Assembly (NCBI GenBank): GCA_002371465.1
Contig: DFIU01000018.1
Location: forward strand, 1 to 64,000
Reading direction: 5' to 3'
DNA from: Lachnospiraceae bacterium UBA3689
GTDB taxonomy: Bacteria > Bacillota > Clostridia > Lachnospirales > Lachnospiraceae
DNA: 64,000 nucleotides
Both the position numbers and the translations under genes were made by a program. Positions 59,451 to 64,000 of this stretch are shown here, piece after piece (position 1 is the first letter of the stretch; each line of letters begins with the position of its first letter). Under the pieces are notes generated by a model. It did not search any database. It was not told the origin of the DNA and saw only the letters and a program-made list of their open reading frames with translations.

Positions 59451-62400
59451 TTAAAGCAGGATCTCCTCCCCCAGGGTGAAGGACCAGATCGCCTTCTCTT
59501 TAACGGTCCTCCCGGTTACCCGGGAAATGGCATTTGCATACTGGTCCAGCTGGACCCGATAGCGTCTGACCAGGTCCCCGGCATCCCTCACGGAATCGGT
59601 CTTATAATCCATCAAAACAGCCGCCGCGCCTTCAAAGAAGAAGGCATCAATAATCCCCTGGACATAGACGGTCTCCTCCTCCGGCCAGTCATCTCTGATC
59701 TCTGAGGCCTTAACCCCCAGCACAAAGGGCTGTTCCCGATAGAGCTGTCCCTCCCGGTCCGCCCTTGCCATCCGCTGCCCAAGTGGGCTTTGAACCATGG
59801 CGGCGACCTGAGAGATTTGGGCGGTATCCGCCTCCTCCCGGGTCAGCTTGCCGGATGTCACCAGGGCTTCGATCTGCCGGGTCAAAAGAGACTCCAGGTC
59901 CTGACCGCCTTTGCCGCAGAGATCCTTAAAGGGCAGGACTTCCATGACCCGGTGGTAGGCAGAGCCCCGCAGAGCCCCGGTCAGCTTGCCGGTCCCCTGA
60001 TCCATCTTTTCCCTAATCTCTTCCTTTACAAAGTTGGGAACATAGGCTTCCTCTTTGACCGGGTAGAGCCTTGCCACTTTATCGGATCTGGCGTAGTCTC
60101 CATCATCATCAAGAAGCGCCGCCCGCTTTAAGTCCGATACGGACAGTTCGACCGGAACCTTCTCCGCTCCCTGGTAAGCATAGCGATAGCTGTAGCGGTC
60201 CTCGATCAAACGATGCATCTTGCTGTCATAGATGGCGCCGGTCTTCAAGGTCCTTAAGAGCCTTAAGTTCGCCTCGCGGTCATAGCCGCTGTGAACTGCA
60301 TCCCCGGCAAGTTCCGGGATTCCCTCGGGTAAGATCTGCAGGCAGCAAGCCTTCCCTGCCCTTTTCGCCTGCCGGATCATTCGGTCCGCCGCCGGCAGGA
60401 TCCAGTCCAGATAGTTATGGACCCCCAGCAGGTAGGCGACCGGAAGCTGAACTTCCCTCAGCGGCAGATCCAGATATTTGCCATCCAGTTCCTTCTGACT
60501 CTTTAAGGTCCCGGTCAGAATCAGCTTCTGCTTGGCGCGGGTCAGCGCGACGTAGAGGACCCTCAGTTCCTCCCCGATCTGGTCCTTTAATTTGCGGCTG
60601 CGGATGGCGTTTTTCCGCATGGTCGGAACCCGGGTCCTGTTCTGATAATCGACATAGTCGGACGCCAGCCCCATTTCCGGATGGATCAGGAGATCCTTGC
60701 CCAGATCCTGGAAATTAAAGCGCTTGCCCAGCCCCGAAACGAAGACGACCGGATATTCCAGCCCCTTACTCTTATGGATGCTGTAGATGCGGACGACGTC
60801 CTCATTTTCCCCGACCGCGCTCAGCTCGCCGATATCGATATTCTTTTCCTTCATCTGCCGGATATAGCGGATAAAGTCAAAGAGACCGGCGTAGCTGGTC
60901 TTCTCGTAGGCAATCGCCCGGTCCGTCAGCATCCGCAGGTTGAGGGCACGCTGAGCTCCGCCCGGTAGAGCCGCCGCAAAGTCCCCGTAGCCGGTTCTGG
61001 TCACGATCCGGTAGATCAACTCGTGCAGGGGAGTGTCGTGGACATCCTTTCTGATTTCCTCAAAAAAGTTGAAGAAGCGGTCCAGCTTTTCGCGAAGCGC
61101 CGGCTCCTCCCCCTTGGTGCGATAGGTCCGAGCCGCGTCGTACATGGAGACAAAGCTGCGCCTGCGGCTGCCGGTCCAGGACTTGGCGAGATCCAGAGAC
61201 CGCACCCGCGCCAGGTCGTCGGCGTTCAGGCCCCCGATAGGGGATTTAAGGACCGCCGTAAAGGGCAGGTCCTGCTGGGGATTGTCCACAATCGACAGGT
61301 AGCTGAGGACGGTATCCACCTCCGTCGTCTGAAAATAGCCCGTCCGCGATTCGGAATAGACCGGGATGCCCATGCCGCCCAGCACCCGGACAAAATCATC
61401 CGCCCAGCCCCGAGTCGTCCGCAGCAGGATGACGATATCCCGGTAGCGGACGGGCCGCATGGTTCTCTCCCCATTTTGGTCCCGGTCCTCGATCCTCATC
61501 GATCCGACCAGTTCCCGGATCCGCTTGCCGACCGCCCGCGCCTCGGTCTCCCGCGCGCTCACTTCCTCCGGGTTGTCCAGCTCATCGAGCTGGTCCCCGG
61601 AGAGGGCAAAATTCTTATCATTTAAGACCGGTATGATCTCCGTCGTAAAGCCGGGACCATTTCCAAAGCCTGCCCCATAGGTCAGCGCCGCGTCGTCATC
61701 GTACTCGACTCCCCCGATCTCCCTCCGCATGATCTGGCGGAAGATGCCATTGACCGTATCGACGACTTCCCGGCGGCTGCGGAAGTTCTGATGGAGGTCG
61801 ATCTGGGTCCCGGGTCGGTCCGCCCTGGCATAGGATTTATACTTTTGCATGAAGAGGTCCGGCCGGGCATTGCGGAAACTGTAGATACTCTGCTTGACGT
61901 CGCCGACACAGAAATAATTCTGCTCCGGATCTTCCTCCTCCATCCGGCTGACCGCCGTTAAAATCGCTTCCTGCAAATAGTTGCTGTCCTGGTATTCGTC
62001 GATCATGACCGCCCGGAAACGGCCCGCCAGCTCCCTGGCGGCGTCGGTCCTGGTCCCGTCCGACTTCCTTAAGATCTTCAGCGCATTGTGCTCCAGATCC
62101 GAAAAATCCATGAGAGAGTTCTTCCGCTTAGCTTCGTCATACGTCTCCAGGAGTTTTTGAGCCAGGTCTAAAAGGGTCAGAAGGGGACCGCTGCTCTTTT
62201 GGGTGTGATCAAACGCCTCCTTAAGCGGATAGGCATAATATTCGGTCTTCAGTTCCTCCAGGAGCTTTTTGATCCGTTCCCGTCTTGCCTTAAAGGCGTC
62301 TACTTTTCCGGGTCCGGGTTCCGGGTCGGACTTCTTTTTTACCGCAAGCCGGGTAAGAGCGCGGCTGAAAAGGATCCGCTGGCACTGCCCGTAATCCCCT

Positions 62401-63215
62401 TCCGCCTCCTGCAAGGCATGGGCAAGAGCCAGGTCCGCTTCCGCCGTGGACAGGTAAAAGCCCGGTCCGTCCTCCTCCTGTGCCAGGTCCAGGTTCTGCT
62501 GCGCCTCAAGCAGGACAAGGTCGATATCGTCCCTTGCTCCTGCCATATAGGACTTAAACCAGGGGCTGGTTTTAAAAGCTTCCAGCGTATCCGCCCTGGC
62601 GTTCTTCCGGCACAGATCCAGCCAGCCGACCGGGTCCGGATCGCAGATCGCCGCCTCGTAGACCTGTAAAATGAGATCCTCAAGATCGGCGTCCCCCACG
62701 TCCCTGGCAAAGGTGTGGACGAAGGCGTGGAAGGCAGCCTGTTTTTGAGGATCTTCCTCAGCGTAAGCCTCTTCCAGCACCCTATTTACCGCATCGCTTT
62801 TTAAAAGCTTTGCCTCTCCCTCCTCTACGACACGAAAGCCCGGCACCAGACCGATCTCGTGGGCATAGTTGCGGATGATATAGGAACAGAAGCCGTCGAT
62901 AGTCGTGATCTGGGCATTGTGAATGAGGGTGGTCTGTTCCGCCAGATGGTCATTTCCCGGATCGGCGTCCCTGGCGTCCGCCAGTTTTTGGGCGATCCGG
63001 CTCCGCATCTCACCTGCCGCCGCCTTGGTGAAGGTGACGATCAGCAGTTCGTCGATGTTGAGGTCGTCCTTTTGAATGAGATTCAGGATACGCTCCGTCA
63101 GAACCGCCGTCTTGCCGCTGCCTGCCGCCGCGCTGACCAGGATGCTGTCCCTCCGGGTATCAATGACCTTCTGCTGGTCGGTCGTCCATTTCATCTTCTC
63201 TGTCGTCTTCGCCAT
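59451..63215 (-). CDS. addA: ATP-dependent helicase/nuclease subunit AddA
   Basis: About 1254 residues. UvrD-type helicase: WTTDQQKVIDTRRDSILVSAAAGSGKTAVLTERIL (motifs Q and I), VMIDEYQDSNYLQEAIL (II), FCVGDVKQSIYSFRNARPDLF (III), VRIYSIHKSKGLEYPVVFVSG (V), RVLYVALTRAKQKLIL (VI). The C-terminal PD-(D/E)XK nuclease includes VLMDYKTDSV. With AddB it resects double-strand ends for recombination, like RecBCD. ATG 63215 with GGAG is the likely start and overlaps addB by 56 nt. Confidence 0.96.
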   Translation of the reverse strand: MAKTTEKMKWTTDQQKVIDTRRDSILVSAAAGSGKTAVLTERILNLIQKDDLNIDELLIVTFTKAAAGEMRSRIAQKLADARDADPGNDHLAEQTTLIHNAQITTIDGFCSYIIRNYAHEIGLVPGFRVVEEGEAKLLKSDAVNRVLEEAYAEEDPQKQAAFHAFVHTFARDVGDADLEDLILQVYEAAICDPDPVGWLDLCRKNARADTLEAFKTSPWFKSYMAGARDDIDLVLLEAQQNLDLAQEEDGPGFYLSTAEADLALAHALQEAEGDYGQCQRILFSRALTRLAVKKKSDPEPGPGKVDAFKARRERIKKLLEELKTEYYAYPLKEAFDHTQKSSGPLLTLLDLAQKLLETYDEAKRKNSLMDFSDLEHNALKILRKSDGTRTDAARELAGRFRAVMIDEYQDSNYLQEAILTAVSRMEEEDPEQNYFCVGDVKQSIYSFRNARPDLFMQKYKSYARADRPGTQIDLHQNFRSRREVVDTVNGIFRQIMRREIGGVEYDDDAALTYGAGFGNGPGFTTEIIPVLNDKNFALSGDQLDELDNPEEVSARETEARAVGKRIRELVGSMRIEDRDQNGERTMRPVRYRDIVILLRTTRGWADDFVRVLGGMGIPVYSESRTGYFQTTEVDTVLSYLSIVDNPQQDLPFTAVLKSPIGGLNADDLARVRSLDLAKSWTGSRRRSFVSMYDAARTYRTKGEEPALREKLDRFFNFFEEIRKDVHDTPLHELIYRIVTRTGYGDFAAALPGGAQRALNLRMLTDRAIAYEKTSYAGLFDFIRYIRQMKEKNIDIGELSAVGENEDVVRIYSIHKSKGLEYPVVFVSGLGKRFNFQDLGKDLLIHPEMGLASDYVDYQNRTRVPTMRKNAIRSRKLKDQIGEELRVLYVALTRAKQKLILTGTLKSQKELDGKYLDLPLREVQLPVAYLLGVHNYLDWILPAADRMIRQAKRAGKACCLQILPEGIPELAGDAVHSGYDREANLRLLRTLKTGAIYDSKMHRLIEDRYSYRYAYQGAEKVPVELSVSDLKRAALLDDDGDYARSDKVARLYPVKEEAYVPNFVKEEIREKMDQGTGKLTGALRGSAYHRVMEVLPFKDLCGKGGQDLESLLTRQIEALVTSGKLTREEADTAQISQVAAMVQSPLGQRMARADREGQLYREQPFVLGVKASEIRDDWPEEETVYVQGIIDAFFFEGAAAVLMDYKTDSVRDAGDLVRRYRVQLDQYANAISRVTGRTVKEKAIWSFTLGEEILL

Positions 63216-64000
63216 TTGCCATCTTCTCCAGTATTTCATCGTGGTTCAGCTTCTTAAGATCCCGGTAGCGATAGCCCGGTATTCTTAAGTCAAACCCACA
63301 GATTCCCTTGTAGTCGCAAAATTGGCAGGCAGTCTGACTGCTGCCGATCCGGTAGGGATTGACGTCCGCCTGACCGTTCAGGATCAGTTCCGCCGACTTT
63401 TGAACCTTGTGTCTGACATAAGTCCCCAGGGTCTCAAAGGCTTCCGGGTCCACCAGCTTGGAAGAGGCAAGAAAGCCCCTGCCCTTCTTTTTCCTGCCGA
63501 CCGGATAGAAATGGGACTGCCCCTCTCCGTCCTCTGCCATCCGGCGGTCCAGGTGACGGATCACGGTCTCGTCCTTTAATAGAATCCCCGATGCTTTGAT
63601 GCTGTCCAGAAGCTTTTGCTCAATCTGCTCCTTACTGTCTCCCGGCTCGATCCTCACAACAGGGTCCTTGATCCGGCAGTAGAAGATACCGGCAGGAACT
63701 GCCTGCCTGCCCTCTTTTCTCAGCTTCTCCAGCGCCTCGTTTAAGTAGAGGACCAGCTGCATCTGTAGACCGTAGTAGACCCGGCTCAAGTCAAATTCGA
63801 CATTGCCGGTCTTGTAGTCGATGATCTTGACCAGGGTCCGCCCCTCTTCATCCTCGCAGGTGTCGATCCGGTCGATCTTGCCGGTCAGCGTCATCCTGGC
63901 GCCTTCTCCGTCCTCTGCCAGCCGGACGTTTAAGTCCGCGGTCTGCCGGAACTCCGCTTCCGTCTCCTCGACGTGGAAGTCCCCCGCCTCAAGTTGGTCA
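63160..64000 (-). CDS. addB: ATP-dependent nuclease subunit AddB, C-terminal part (partial)
   Basis: The 3' end of the gene; the frame is open to the right window edge. Visible is the PD-(D/E)XK nuclease domain (GKIDRIDTCEDEEGRTLVKIIDYKTGN, VYYGLQMQLVLYLNEAL) and the last three cysteines of the iron-sulfur staple (ACQFCDYKGICGFD). It overlaps the start of addA, a coupling typical of addBA operons. Confidence 0.95.
   Translation of the reverse strand, partial: DQLEAGDFHVEETEAEFRQTADLNVRLAEDGEGARMTLTGKIDRIDTCEDEEGRTLVKIIDYKTGNVEFDLSRVYYGLQMQLVLYLNEALEKLRKEGRQAVPAGIFYCRIKDPVVRIEPGDSKEQIEQKLLDSIKASGILLKDETVIRHLDRRMAEDGEGQSHFYPVGRKKKGRGFLASSKLVDPEAFETLGTYVRHKVQKSAELILNGQADVNPYRIGSSQTACQFCDYKGICGFDLRIPGYRYRDLKKLNHDEILEKMANGEDDREDEMDDRPAEGH

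Overview
The window is chromosomal DNA from a Gram-positive anaerobe, most likely a clostridium of the Lachnospiraceae type with moderately high GC. Several things point there: the tadA / tRNA-Ser / large SRP RNA / dnaX / ybaB / recR order, the rqcP / divIC / tilS / hpt / ftsH order, MecA, DivIC, AddAB, Rex, a HU-only nucleoid set, a short eukaryote/archaeon-type ProS, and soluble heterodisulfide-reductase-type redox genes with no visible respiratory chain. The genus cannot be fixed from the sequence.

Layout. 1-625 holds the first 148 bases of a 16S rRNA (minus strand) and its tandem promoters. 625-8001 is a minus-strand information-processing block: cvpA-like, a membrane-anchored propeller protein, recR, ybaB, dnaX, a phosphofructokinase, SRP RNA, tRNA-Ser(CGA), tadA and a 23-codon membrane peptide. 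8131-10778 has a CarD-like regulator, the queuosine-precursor transporter queT with a preQ1-I-like leader, and a COG0523 GTPase. 10794-11463 is a gene-poor AT-rich gap.

11464-22737 is the most striking part: fumarase, HdrB, HdrC, HdrA, an MvhD/FlxD-like subunit, two more iron-sulfur subunits, an FAD/NAD reductase subunit (together an Hdr-Flx complex), then a soluble two-subunit fumarate reductase, all in one minus-strand operon, with the NADH-sensing repressor Rex just upstream. The arrangement predicts a soluble, NADH-driven, possibly electron-bifurcating fumarate reductase.

22938-31379 has two membrane proteins, a 38-aa membrane peptide, a GH13 amylase, and the ftsH-hpt-tilS-divIC-rqcP group with a nitroreductase. 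31614-39504 is a fructan/sucrose locus: GH32 enzyme, LplABC-type ABC importer, YesL, an unknown membrane protein and a LacI regulator, with a 15-bp motif repeated in both divergent promoters. 39563-50145 is housekeeping: HU, phosphoglucomutase, Cca, ProS, dCMP deaminase, Upp, TsaC/Sua5, a DivIVA-like coiled coil and a GH18 lytic enzyme. 50186-55045 has mecA, a ferredoxin, lysC, hom and prfB with its +1 frameshift. 55231-64000 has a glycerophosphodiesterase, a phospholipase C-like protein, an MFS transporter, a lysophospholipase and addA with the end of addB.

All coordinates and motifs were read by eye. Family names rest on recognised motifs and were not checked by database search.
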